Assembly: GCF_900112485.1 (NCBI RefSeq) | Contig: NZ_FOMG01000023.1 | Location: 1 to 64,000, forward strand | Direction: 5' to 3' | DNA length: 64,000 nt | Source: Clostridium uliginosum | GTDB taxonomy: Bacteria > Bacillota > Clostridia > Clostridiales > Clostridiaceae | Shown: one piece after another, positions 52,049 to 60,315 of the stretch | Numbering within the stretch: position 1 is the stretch's first letter | How the letters are laid out: every line of letters starts with the position of its first letter | The notes under the pieces: generated by a model | What the model was told of the DNA's origin: nothing | The model's database searches: none | What the model saw: the letters and a program-made list of their open reading frames with translations, nothing else | Program-made: the position numbers and the translations under genes

Positions 52049-53467
52049 ATGTATAATATTAAATCAAAAGTAGCAACAGAGTTTATTGATGATGCAGAAA
52101 TTTTATCAACACTTGAATATGCGAAGGAAAACAAACATAACAGAGAATTAATAAATGAAATTTTAGAAAAAGCTAAGGATTGCAAAGGTCTTTCACACAA
52201 AGAAGCTGCAGTATTACTTGAATGTGACTTAGAAGATGAAAATGAAAAGATGTACAAACTTGCACAAGAAATTAAGCAAAGATTTTATGGTAACAGAATT
52301 GTAATGTTTGCACCATTATATCTTTCTAATTACTGTGTAAATGGCTGTATTTATTGTCCATATCATCATGGAAATAAGCATATAGCAAGAAAGAAACTTA
52401 CACAAGAGGAAATAAAAAGAGAAGTAATAGCATTACAAGATCTTGGACATAAAAGACTTGCATTAGAAACTGGAGAAGATCCAATAAATTCTCCTATTGA
52501 ATATGTACTAGAAAGTATAAAAACAATTTACAGTATAAAGCATAAAAATGGAGCAATACGTAGAGTTAATGTAAATATTGCAGCTACAACTGTTGAAAAT
52601 TATACAAAACTTAAAGATGCTGGTATAGGAACATATATTTTATTCCAAGAAACTTATAACAAGAAAATATATGAAGAACTTCACCCAACTGGACCAAAGC
52701 ATGACTATGATTATCATACAGAAGCTATGGACAGAGCTATGGAAGGTGGAATTGATGATGTTGGAATGGGAGTACTATTTGGATTAAATATGTACCGCTA
52801 TGACTTTGTTGGTTTATTAATGCATGCAGAGCATTTAGAAGCAGCTAAAGGTGTTGGTCCTCATACAATAAGTGTACCAAGAATATGTCCAGCAGATGAT
52901 ATAAATCCAGAAGACTTTACAAATGCAATTCCTGATGAAATTTTTGCGAAAATTGTTGCAGTACTTAGAATTGCAGTTCCATATACAGGATTAATTGTAT
53001 CAACAAGAGAATCTCAAAAATCAAGAGAAAGAGTATTACATCTTGGAATTTCTCAAGTAAGTGGAGCATCATGCACAAGTGTTGGAGGTTATGCTCAAAA
53101 AGAAAAAGAAGAAGAAAATTCATCACAATTTGATGTAAGTGATAATAGAACTTTAGACGAAATTGTAAACTGGTTACTTGAAATGGGTTATATTCCAAGT
53201 TTCTGTACCGCTTGTTATAGAGAAGGAAGAACTGGTGATAGATTTATGAGTCTTGTTAAAGCTGGACAAATAGTAAACTGCTGTCAACCAAATGCACTTA
53301 TGACATTAAAGGAATATTTAGAAGATTATGCTTCAGAAGATACAAAGAAAAAGGGTGAAGAAGTAATAAAAAATGAAATTCCAAAGATTACAAATGAAAA
53401 AGTGAGAAAAATAGCAATAGAGAATTTAAAAAACTTGAATGAAGGTAAACGTGATTTTAGATTCTAG
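52049..53467 (+). CDS. hydG: [FeFe]-hydrogenase H-cluster radical SAM maturase HydG
   Basis: 472 aa, the length of known HydG proteins. The radical-SAM cluster motif CxxxCxxC is at Cys96, Cys100 and Cys103 (NYCVNGCIYCPYH). The C-terminal auxiliary-cluster motif CX2CX22C is complete at Cys386, Cys389 and Cys412 (FCTACYREGRTGDRF, NCCQPNA). HydG cleaves tyrosine to supply the CO and CN ligands of the hydrogenase H-cluster. hydE, hydF and the hydrogenase itself are not in this window. The gene follows the TM1266-type regulator. Confidence 0.96.
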   Translation: MYNIKSKVATEFIDDAEILSTLEYAKENKHNRELINEILEKAKDCKGLSHKEAAVLLECDLEDENEKMYKLAQEIKQRFYGNRIVMFAPLYLSNYCVNGCIYCPYHHGNKHIARKKLTQEEIKREVIALQDLGHKRLALETGEDPINSPIEYVLESIKTIYSIKHKNGAIRRVNVNIAATTVENYTKLKDAGIGTYILFQETYNKKIYEELHPTGPKHDYDYHTEAMDRAMEGGIDDVGMGVLFGLNMYRYDFVGLLMHAEHLEAAKGVGPHTISVPRICPADDINPEDFTNAIPDEIFAKIVAVLRIAVPYTGLIVSTRESQKSRERVLHLGISQVSGASCTSVGGYAQKEKEEENSSQFDVSDNRTLDEIVNWLLEMGYIPSFCTACYREGRTGDRFMSLVKAGQIVNCCQPNALMTLKEYLEDYASEDTKKKGEEVIKNEIPKITNEKVRKIAIENLKNLNEGKRDFRF

Positions 53468-53516
53468 TAAGAAAAGTGAACTAAGGTATTTAAAAAAATA
53501 ATGACTTAAAGATTTC

Positions 53517-53810
53517 GCTCTGTTTTAAAACTCTGTGTTGATAGTGTTACATATTGTTCAGTGGGCTAAAGAATTAATATAGGAAACTCGACTCATATTC
53601 ATTCGCTGAGTAAGTTCGAGCAACAAAATATAAAATTTTGATTCTCACTTAAGAACATCTAAATGAGTATAGTCCCATTCCAGCGTGCTCCAAAGACAAG
53701 CTTCGGACAAGCAACTAATGTGACAATATTCATTAAGAGTTCTAAAAGTCCAATTCTAATGCCAACTGAACAAAAATGTAACACTATCAACACTATACTA
53801 AAACAGAGCC
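53517..53810. repeat. Full-length family A palindromic element (294 bp)
   Basis: GCTCTGTTTTAAAAC, TGTTGATAGTGTTACATATTG at the left are mirrored by ATGTAACACTATCAACA and TAAAACAGAGCC at the right. Interior modules include GGAAACTCGACTCATATTC (reverse of the shared module, from 53582) and CTCACTTAAGAACATCTAAATGAG. This is the most complete copy; those at 7262 and 13338 are partial. A 65-codon frame inside it is not a gene. Confidence 0.85.
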
Positions 53811-53845
53811 TTTTATTAAATATAGAATTATATTTAATTTTTATA

Positions 53846-53876
53846 TTGACTCTGCCCTAAGGGTTGAGTTTATAAT
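53846..53876 (+). promoter_or_regulatory. MerR-type promoter of the first aminotransferase gene
   Basis: TTGACT (53846-53851) and TATAAT (53871-53876) are separated by 19 bp instead of 17, typical of MerR-activated promoters. The spacer starts CTGCCCTAAGGG, nearly the same as the spacer of the promoter at 55403-55433 in front of the MerR-methyltransferase gene. Confidence 0.7.
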
Positions 53877-53958
53877 AAGGTTAATAGGAAACTATGTTTT
53901 GAAAATAGCTCCTATTAATTAAGAAGTTTTGTATTTGATTAAGAGAGGAATGAATTAT

Positions 53959-55143
53959 ATGAGTAATATAAAAAAAATACCTTTTTCACCACCAGATATA
54001 ACAGAGGAAGAAATTGAAGCAGTAGCAAATGTTTTAAGATCAGGATGGATTACATCAGGTCCACAGCTTGCTAAGTTTGAAGAAGGAATAGAAAACTACT
54101 GTAAGGTTAATAAGGCATTAGCATTAAATAGTGCAACTTCCGCAATGGAATTAGTACTTAAAGTATTTGATATAAAAGAAGGCGATGAAATTATATCTAC
54201 TCCTTACACTTATACTGCAACTTCAAGTGTTGCAGTGCATAGAGGAGTTAAACCTATATATGTAGATGTTAAAAAAGATACTTTTGAAATGGATATAGAT
54301 AAGGTTGCTGAAAAAATTACGGATAAAACAAAAGTTATTATGCCAGTAGATATTGCAGGTGTACCTTTTGATTATGATGCATTAAAGAAAGTATTAAAAG
54401 ATAAGAATAGAGAAGATATTATAATTCTTTGTGATTCAGCACATGCTTTTGGTGCTAAATACAAGGGTGAACCAGTTGGCTCACAATGTAACTTCCATTC
54501 ATTCTCATTTCATGCAGTTAAGAATTTAACTACAGGTGAAGGTGGAGCAGTTACTTTTAATGATAATAATTTTAAGGGATATGAAAATTTACAACAATAC
54601 ATGAGATTTACAGCTATGCATGGTCAATCAAAGGATGCTTTAAGTAAACTTAAGGCTGGTGCATGGGAATATGACATTATAAATGATGGACTTAAATGTA
54701 ATTTAACAGATATAGCTGCAGCAATTGGAGTAGTTCAACTTAAGAGATATGAAGGTATGTTAGAAAAGAGAAGACAAATATTTAAAACATACACTGATAT
54801 ATTATCTAAAGAAGATTTTTCTATAATCCCATTTACTAAGGATGATAATGGAACTGAAACATCATACCATTTATATCTTTATAGAATTAAAGGCTTTAAT
54901 GAAGAAAAGAGAAATGAAGCTATTCAAAGATTAGCTAAAATTGGAATAGCAACTAATGTTCATTATAAACCACTTCCAATGCTAACACTTTATAAGAATC
55001 TTGGATATGATATTAAGGATTATCCAAATGCTTATGCTCAGTATGAAAATGAAATTACACTTCCAGTATATACTACATTATCACTTGAAGATGCCGAATA
55101 TATAGCAAAAGAAGTAGTAAGAGTAGTTAAAGAATTATTATAA
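53959..55143 (+). CDS. DegT/DnrJ/EryC1-family sugar aminotransferase (first copy)
   Basis: 394 aa from the ATG at 53959, with GAGAGG 9 nt upstream; in-frame TTG at 53929 and ATG at 53950 are less well placed. The fold-type I DegT signature is intact: NSATSAMELVLKVF near residue 55, CDSAHAFGA near 165, and the PLP lysine Lys188 in HAVKNLTTGEGG. The C-terminal part ends with NVHYKPLPML and typical substrate-loop residues. The family aminates nucleotide-linked keto-sugars for surface glycans. No partner dehydratase or glycosyltransferase is nearby. A MerR-type promoter precedes it. Confidence 0.87.
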   Translation: MSNIKKIPFSPPDITEEEIEAVANVLRSGWITSGPQLAKFEEGIENYCKVNKALALNSATSAMELVLKVFDIKEGDEIISTPYTYTATSSVAVHRGVKPIYVDVKKDTFEMDIDKVAEKITDKTKVIMPVDIAGVPFDYDALKKVLKDKNREDIIILCDSAHAFGAKYKGEPVGSQCNFHSFSFHAVKNLTTGEGGAVTFNDNNFKGYENLQQYMRFTAMHGQSKDALSKLKAGAWEYDIINDGLKCNLTDIAAAIGVVQLKRYEGMLEKRRQIFKTYTDILSKEDFSIIPFTKDDNGTETSYHLYLYRIKGFNEEKRNEAIQRLAKIGIATNVHYKPLPMLTLYKNLGYDIKDYPNAYAQYENEITLPVYTTLSLEDAEYIAKEVVRVVKELL

Positions 55144-55180
55144 AATTAATGATAGCCATGTGATAAAGACAAAAGCATTA

Positions 55181-55338
55181 GGCACATGAAAGAAAATAAT
55201 AGACCAAAGATGCTTAGTATATTTGGTGTCAGACAAGTAGGTAAGTTCGGTTAATAGAAAGATATTAGCTGAATTTGCCGACGCAGTATGACGAAAAATA
55301 TACAGGCATACTGGTCTATTATTTTTTTGAATATGTTT
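55181..55338. repeat. Family B element after the first aminotransferase gene
   Basis: GGCACATGAAAGAAAATAATAG at the left; TGGTCTATTATTTTTTTGAATATG at the right, with the terminal GCC decayed. The apex GGTAAGTTCGGTTAATA pairs with the TATTAGCTGAATTTGCC segment, again with a changed sequence but kept pairing. Confidence 0.75.
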
Positions 55339-55348
55339 TAATAAAAAT

Positions 55349-55389
55349 GGCTGTGTTTTAAATGAATGTTGACATTGTAATATAAAGCC
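55349..55389. repeat. Left arm of a family A element
   Basis: GGCTGTGTTTTAAATGAATG, TTGACATTGTAATATAAAG resembles 4869-4905; the right arm is absent. It directly precedes the MerR-type promoter. Confidence 0.6.
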
Positions 55390-55402
55390 ATAAAAATTTA
55401 TA

Positions 55403-55433
55403 TTGACTCTACCCTAAGGTAAGGGATTACAAT
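55403..55433 (+). promoter_or_regulatory. MerR-type promoter of the MerR-methyltransferase gene
   Basis: TTGACT (55403-55408) and TACAAT (55428-55433) are separated by 19 bp. The spacer holds CTACCCTAAGGTAAGGG, with near dyad symmetry around CCCTAAGGTAAGGG. The gene's TTG start is 24 nt downstream. This strongly suggests autoregulation by the MerR domain. Confidence 0.75.
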
Positions 55434-55456
55434 AGATTTAATGGGAGGGAGTATTA

Positions 55457-56617
55457 TTGAAGATTGGTGAATTTGCAAAGAGATCAGGAGTAACTGTAAA
55501 AACATTACTTCATTATGATAAAATCGGGCTTCTTGAGCCATCAGAGAAAACTGATTCTGGATATAGAATTTATTGTGAAGATGATTTTTTGAAGCTTCAA
55601 CAGATTACAACCCTAAAATTTATTGGCTTATCATTAAATGAAATAAGTCATACTCTACATGAAAGTGGAGAAAATTTAGAGAGTATGATAGCTATTCAAA
55701 AGAAAGCTTTGGAGGAAAAGAAAAAACATATAGAAGCAGTTATAGATGTTTTTAATAAAGCTCAGAATACAGCGAAGAAAAATCGATTTTTAGATGCTAA
55801 CAATTTAATTGATATTATAAAGATAACTAATATGGAAAAAAGCGTAAAAGAGCAGTATAAAAGTGATAAAAATCTTAATTTAAGGAGTAATCTTCACAGC
55901 TATAATATTAACAAGGTTGATTGGGATACATGGTGCTTTAATCAAATGAACTTTCCAAAGGGTGCAAGGATATTAGAACTAGGATGCGGACCAGGAAAGC
56001 TTTGGAGTAAAAACAAGAACAGCATAGACAAAGGATTAAATATTACCGTATCAGATTTTTCTAAAAGTATGTTAAAGATAGCAAAAGATAAGCTTAAAGA
56101 TGTAGATCATAATTTTGAGTATAAAGAAATAAATGCAGAAGACATTCCATATGAAGATGAAAGCTTTGATGTAGTCATTGCACAGCATATGCTTTATTTT
56201 GTACCTAATATAGAAAAGGCCTTATCTGAAATAAATAGAGTCTTATCTCATGGTGGCATGTTTTATGTAAGTGCTAACTCATGTGAATCTATGGCTGAAT
56301 TAAATGAATTAGTAGAAAACTTTGCTCCGAATCTTGGACTAGATAATAATGGATTCTCAACTAGATTTGATTTAGAACATGGAAGGTCAATGCTTGAAAA
56401 ATATTTTAGTGAGGTTAATGTAGAGATTTTGCAAGGAAAAATAATAGTAGATGATGCAAAGCCAGTAGTTTCTTATAAAGCTTCAACAATCCAGGGAAGT
56501 TCAATACTTGTTGGAGAGAAGAAAAAAGAATTTACAAAGTATTTAGAAGATTATATTAAAGAAAATAAAAGTATATCAATAACTACAAAGACTTGTATGT
56601 TTAAGGCGAAAAAATAA
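55457..56617 (+). CDS. MerR regulator fused to a SAM-dependent methyltransferase
   Basis: 386 aa from a TTG with GGGAGGGAG upstream. Residues 1-70 are a MerR helix-turn-helix and wing (MKIGEFAKRSGVTVKTLLHY, then KLQQITTLKFIGLSLNEI). A dimerisation helix follows (ESMIAIQKKALEEKKKHIEA). Residues about 150-380 form a class I methyltransferase with ILELGCGPG near 172 and VVIAQHMLYFVPNIEKALSEINRVL near 235. Such a fusion could sense the methylated substrate or a drug and both regulate and modify. The promoter and the neighbouring aminotransferase promoter share a MerR-type operator. Confidence 0.85.
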   Translation: MKIGEFAKRSGVTVKTLLHYDKIGLLEPSEKTDSGYRIYCEDDFLKLQQITTLKFIGLSLNEISHTLHESGENLESMIAIQKKALEEKKKHIEAVIDVFNKAQNTAKKNRFLDANNLIDIIKITNMEKSVKEQYKSDKNLNLRSNLHSYNINKVDWDTWCFNQMNFPKGARILELGCGPGKLWSKNKNSIDKGLNITVSDFSKSMLKIAKDKLKDVDHNFEYKEINAEDIPYEDESFDVVIAQHMLYFVPNIEKALSEINRVLSHGGMFYVSANSCESMAELNELVENFAPNLGLDNNGFSTRFDLEHGRSMLEKYFSEVNVEILQGKIIVDDAKPVVSYKASTIQGSSILVGEKKKEFTKYLEDYIKENKSISITTKTCMFKAKK

Positions 56618-56718
56618 GGCTCTGTTTTAAAACCGTGTTGATATTGCTACATATTGTTAAGTGGGCTAAAGAATTGAACAAAAGTGTAACAATATCAACA
56701 CTATATTAAAACAGAACC
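56616..56718. repeat. Complete short family A element
   Basis: GGCTCTGTTTTAAAACC, GTGTTGATATTGCTACATATTG at the left; TGTAACAATATCAACAC, TATTAAAACAGAACC at the right. It fills the gap between the MerR-methyltransferase stop and the second aminotransferase gene. Confidence 0.82.
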
Positions 56719-56752
56719 AAAGTAAAAAGAAATATAGATAGGAGTGTGGAAA

Positions 56753-57943
56753 ATGAATATTCCATTAGTTGATTTAAAGGCTCAATACAAATCTGTTGAA
56801 AAAGAGGCAAACAAAAAAGTTAAAGAGGTACTTTCTTCTGCAAGTTATATTATGGGAAAAGATGTAATTGAATTTGAAAAGGAATTTGCAGAGTATGTGG
56901 GAGTTAAGCATGCAATATCAGTTGGTAATGGAACTGATGCTTTAGTGGTAGCACTTATGGCTTTAGGTATTGGTAAAGGTGACGAAGTTATAACTACACC
57001 TTTTACTTTCTTTGCTACTGCAGAAAGTATTTCGTTTGTAGGTGCTAAACCTGTTTTTGTGGATGTAGAGAAGGATACATACAATATAAATCCATCTAAG
57101 ATAGAAGAGAAAATCACTGAAAAAACAAAGGCCATTATGCCAGTTCATATATTTGGACAACCTGCCAAAATGGATGAAATAAAGACAATAGCTAGAAAAT
57201 ATAATTTGCAGGTAATAGAAGATGCTGCACAAGCTTTTGGAGCTGAATACAAAGGAAAGAAAGTTGGTTCAATAGGAGATGTTGGATGCTTCTCATTCTT
57301 CCCAACTAAAAATCTTGGTTGTGCAGGAGATGGTGGAATGATAACAACATCTGATGACAATATAGCAACTATTGCAAGAGCATTAAGAACTCATGGAAGT
57401 GGAGAAAATGGTCAAAGAGCTTACAATTTATTAAACAATATAACAGAAGAGGTGAAAACTTCAGAGGGACATGATGATACAGTATATAACCCATTAAAAT
57501 ATTATAATTATTTAATTGGATTTAATACAAGATTAGATACAATTCAAGCAGCAATTTTAAGGAGTAAAATGTCCCATATAGATATGTGGAATGAAAAGAG
57601 AAGGGAAAATGCTAAGCTATATGATGAAAAACTAAAAGATTCATCTATAACAGTGCCTGTAACAATAAATGAAGGAAAATCTGTATATAACATGTATGTG
57701 GTTCAATCAGAAAATAGAGATGAAATGGTAAATAAACTTAAAGAAAAAGGTATAAGTACAGGAGTTTATTATCCAGTGCCAATGCATTTGCAAAAGGTTT
57801 ATAAAGATCTAGGATATAAAGAAGGGGATATGCCCGCAGCTGAATATCTTTCACATAGAACATTTGCAATACCTATTTTCCCAGAATTAACACATGAACA
57901 AAAAGAATATATAATTGATACAGTAAAAAATATTAGTAAATAA
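56753..57943 (+). CDS. DegT/DnrJ/EryC1-family sugar aminotransferase (second copy)
   Basis: 396 aa from the ATG at 56753, with AGGAG 8 nt upstream; an in-frame GTG at 56744 is less likely. Motifs: IPLVDLKAQYKSVEKEANKKV at the N-terminus, GNGTDALVVALMALGIG near 60, EDAAQAFGA near 162, and the PLP lysine Lys186 in FFPTKNLGCAGDGGM. The style resembles WbpE/DegT enzymes that aminate UDP-3-keto-sugars. It is clearly a different subfamily from the copy at 53959, so the pair are not a recent duplication. The substrate is unknown. No MerR-type promoter is seen directly upstream. Confidence 0.87.
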   Translation: MNIPLVDLKAQYKSVEKEANKKVKEVLSSASYIMGKDVIEFEKEFAEYVGVKHAISVGNGTDALVVALMALGIGKGDEVITTPFTFFATAESISFVGAKPVFVDVEKDTYNINPSKIEEKITEKTKAIMPVHIFGQPAKMDEIKTIARKYNLQVIEDAAQAFGAEYKGKKVGSIGDVGCFSFFPTKNLGCAGDGGMITTSDDNIATIARALRTHGSGENGQRAYNLLNNITEEVKTSEGHDDTVYNPLKYYNYLIGFNTRLDTIQAAILRSKMSHIDMWNEKRRENAKLYDEKLKDSSITVPVTINEGKSVYNMYVVQSENRDEMVNKLKEKGISTGVYYPVPMHLQKVYKDLGYKEGDMPAAEYLSHRTFAIPIFPELTHEQKEYIIDTVKNISK

Positions 57944-57969
57944 ATACACAAAAGTATTTACAGTCTATA

Positions 57970-58031
57970 GCTATGTTTTAAGTAAGTGTTGATATTGTAA
58001 TAAAATATCAACACTATTTTATTACATAGCC
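57970..58031. repeat. Short family A element at convergent gene ends
   Basis: GCTATGTTTTAAGTAAGTG, TTGATATTGTAA and AAAATATCAACACTATTTTATTACATAGC pair almost completely over 62 bp. It lies between the second aminotransferase gene and the convergent coiled-coil gene and would fold into a bidirectional terminator-like hairpin. Confidence 0.8.
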
Positions 58032-58046
58032 CATGTTTTGACTTAT

Positions 58047-58826
58047 TTATAATTTTTCTTTGGATTCTTTTGTTTTTGATTTAACTTTTTCCTTGTCTTG
58101 GGTCTCTATATTTTCTGTATTCTCTTCTTGGTTTTTAATTTGTTCAATTGCTAATTCAGTTTTAGCTTTGATTCTTTCAGCACCCTTATTTACATCTCTA
58201 ATATTTTTATTAATAGTACTATTTATGTTTGAAATACTTTTACTTATTTGTGCTAAACGTTTATTGTTATAGCTATTTGGATTATCATTTGGTTTAATAT
58301 ATTCAGCTTCTATTATTTGTCTATTCTTACCATCTTTTAATAAATGTATATTATCTTTTGAACTGCTGAACTTGATAAGTTCATTTAAACTAGCAGAAAT
58401 TATTATATCATCTCTTACTTCATCATCATTTTTGTTATACTTTTCTTCAACAGCTTTTTGCTTTGAAATTTTTTCTTGTTGTTTTTCAATTTCTTCTTGT
58501 TTTTCTTGAATAGCTAGTTGCTGAATTTGTGCTTCCATTTCTTGTATGTTCTTATTTACTTCCTCAAGTTTATACTTTTTTTCTTTTGGATCCATATCTT
58601 TAGCAATTAATGTTTGTTTTTGTTCATTAAAAGATTGCTTTTGTTTTAGAAGATTTTCCATTAAATCACTCTGTTTATTTTTTTGTTTAAGATTAATACT
58701 TAAATTACTTTTATCAGCTTTTTCATCTGAATCATTATTTATTTTAGGACTTTTTGCAATTTTATTTATACTTGTATTCTGAAATAAATTTATATTGTTT
58801 CCGTTTATATTTAAACTTCCGCTCAT
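58047..58826 (-). CDS. Coiled-coil protein of unknown function
   Basis: 259 aa from the ATG at 58826, with GGAGAGG 6 nt upstream. The composition is Lys/Gln/Asn/Glu-rich with no cysteine, membrane segment or enzyme motif. Residues about 60-130 form a strong coiled coil (QQLAIQEKQEEIEKQQEKIS). A later segment (DIIISASLNELIKFSSSKDN near 140) is less charged. The C-terminus (KEKVKSKTKESKEKL) is basic. I do not recognise a family; related proteins are expected only in Clostridium. Single gene. Confidence 0.6.
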   Translation of the reverse strand: MSGSLNINGNNINLFQNTSINKIAKSPKINNDSDEKADKSNLSINLKQKNKQSDLMENLLKQKQSFNEQKQTLIAKDMDPKEKKYKLEEVNKNIQEMEAQIQQLAIQEKQEEIEKQQEKISKQKAVEEKYNKNDDEVRDDIIISASLNELIKFSSSKDNIHLLKDGKNRQIIEAEYIKPNDNPNSYNNKRLAQISKSISNINSTINKNIRDVNKGAERIKAKTELAIEQIKNQEENTENIETQDKEKVKSKTKESKEKL

Positions 58827-59127
58827 AACCAACCTCTCCTTTTATTTATACTTATATTTCTTTTATCGTATATATTTACCAAAACATTATATATAAGATG
58901 ATGAAAATGTTAAAATTTCATAATATAATGTTTTGGTAAAGATATTATAAAATATTAAAATGATCAAAATTTATTATTTTTGAAAGAAATAAATGATACT
59001 ATAGTTGATTAGTTACTTTTTTGAAGATGCCTTATAGAGTAACAACTAGAATGTATGGTATAATTGTTTAACAACACAATAAGGCATATTGAATCATGTG
59101 CCTAAATTTAGTTTAGGAAGGTACACT

Positions 59128-60315
59128 ATGAGAGAAACAATACTTACAGTAAAAAAAGAATTCGTAAATAAATACAAAAAAGGATATCCATTAATTTTTG
59201 AAGAAGCTTTAGAGAATATCAAAACTTTAAAAGAAGAGGGACAAATAATAACGCTTATAGATGAAAAAAAAGCTTTTTTAGGAAGAGGATATTATGGAAA
59301 GCAAAATAAAGGAACTGGCTGGATTTTAAGTAATAGTAAAAAAAGTGATATAGATTATAAATTGTTTTATGATAAATTGCGTAATGCATTCTCTAAAAGA
59401 GAAAAATTTTATTATTCAAGAGATACTAATGCATTTAGAGCATTTAATGGGGAAGGCGATGGAATAGGAGGCCTTACCATTGATTATTTTAATGGATACT
59501 ACCTTATAACTTGGTATAGTAAAGGTATTTACGCATTTAAAGATATGATACTTAAAGCAATAAAGGCATTAGTGCCTCTTGATGGGATATATGAAAAGAA
59601 GAGATTTGATGAAAATGGTATGGTTATAGATGAAAATAGTTATGTATGTGGAAGAAAAGCATCAGAACCTCTTATCGTTAAAGAGAATGGAGTTAATTTT
59701 GCAATCTATCTAAATGATGGTGCAATGGTAGGAATATTCCTAGATCAAAAGGAAGTAAGAAAATCCATTAAAGATAAATACTCTGAAAATAAAAGAGTAT
59801 TAAATACTTTTTCTTATACAGGAGCTTTTTCTATGGCTGCGGCAAAGGGTAACGCTATTACTACAAGTGTTGATTTAGCAGCAAGGAGTTTAGATAAAAC
59901 AATTGAAAATTTCACTATAAATAATATTGATCATAAAGAGCATAATATAATAGTTGAAGATATTTTTGTGTATTTTAAACAAGCAAAGAAAAATGATTTG
60001 AAATTTGATGTAGTTATTCTTGATCCACCAAGTTTTGCAACATCTAAAGATAATAGATTTAGTGCAGCGAGAGATTACAAGGATTTAATAAAATTAGCTA
60101 TAGATATAACAGAAGATGAAGGATTAATTGTAGCTTCTACAAACTGTGCTACTTTTAATATGATAAAGTTTAAGAAGTTTATAGATCAAGCATTTAAAGA
60201 ATCAAACAAGAACTATGAAATTTTAGAGGAACATCATCTTCCAGAAGATTTTGCAGTTACAGAGAAATTTCCAGAAGGAAATTATTTGAAGGTTGTGTTT
60301 ATAAGAATTAACTAA
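59128..60315 (+). CDS. RlmI-like class I SAM-dependent rRNA methyltransferase
   Basis: 395 aa from the ATG at 59128, preceded by AGGAAGG; an upstream in-frame start at 59089 would translate a repeat end. The N-terminal PUA-like domain has the AFLGRGYYGKQNKGTGWIL segment near residue 50. The methyltransferase domain has GIFLDQKEVRKSI near 215, the SAM motif LNTFSYTGAFSMAAAKG near 237, and the catalytic DPPSFA near 310. It probably methylates cytosine C5 in 23S rRNA, as RlmI does; the exact site is uncertain. Its TAA stop touches a palindromic element. Confidence 0.88.
   Translation: MRETILTVKKEFVNKYKKGYPLIFEEALENIKTLKEEGQIITLIDEKKAFLGRGYYGKQNKGTGWILSNSKKSDIDYKLFYDKLRNAFSKREKFYYSRDTNAFRAFNGEGDGIGGLTIDYFNGYYLITWYSKGIYAFKDMILKAIKALVPLDGIYEKKRFDENGMVIDENSYVCGRKASEPLIVKENGVNFAIYLNDGAMVGIFLDQKEVRKSIKDKYSENKRVLNTFSYTGAFSMAAAKGNAITTSVDLAARSLDKTIENFTINNIDHKEHNIIVEDIFVYFKQAKKNDLKFDVVILDPPSFATSKDNRFSAARDYKDLIKLAIDITEDEGLIVASTNCATFNMIKFKKFIDQAFKESNKNYEILEEHHLPEDFAVTEKFPEGNYLKVVFIRIN

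Noticed and set aside
53663-53860. A 65-codon frame inside the large family A element
   Set aside because: It lies in palindromic repeat sequence, lacks a ribosome-binding site, and its translation has no protein-like pattern. Other copies of the element do not keep the frame.
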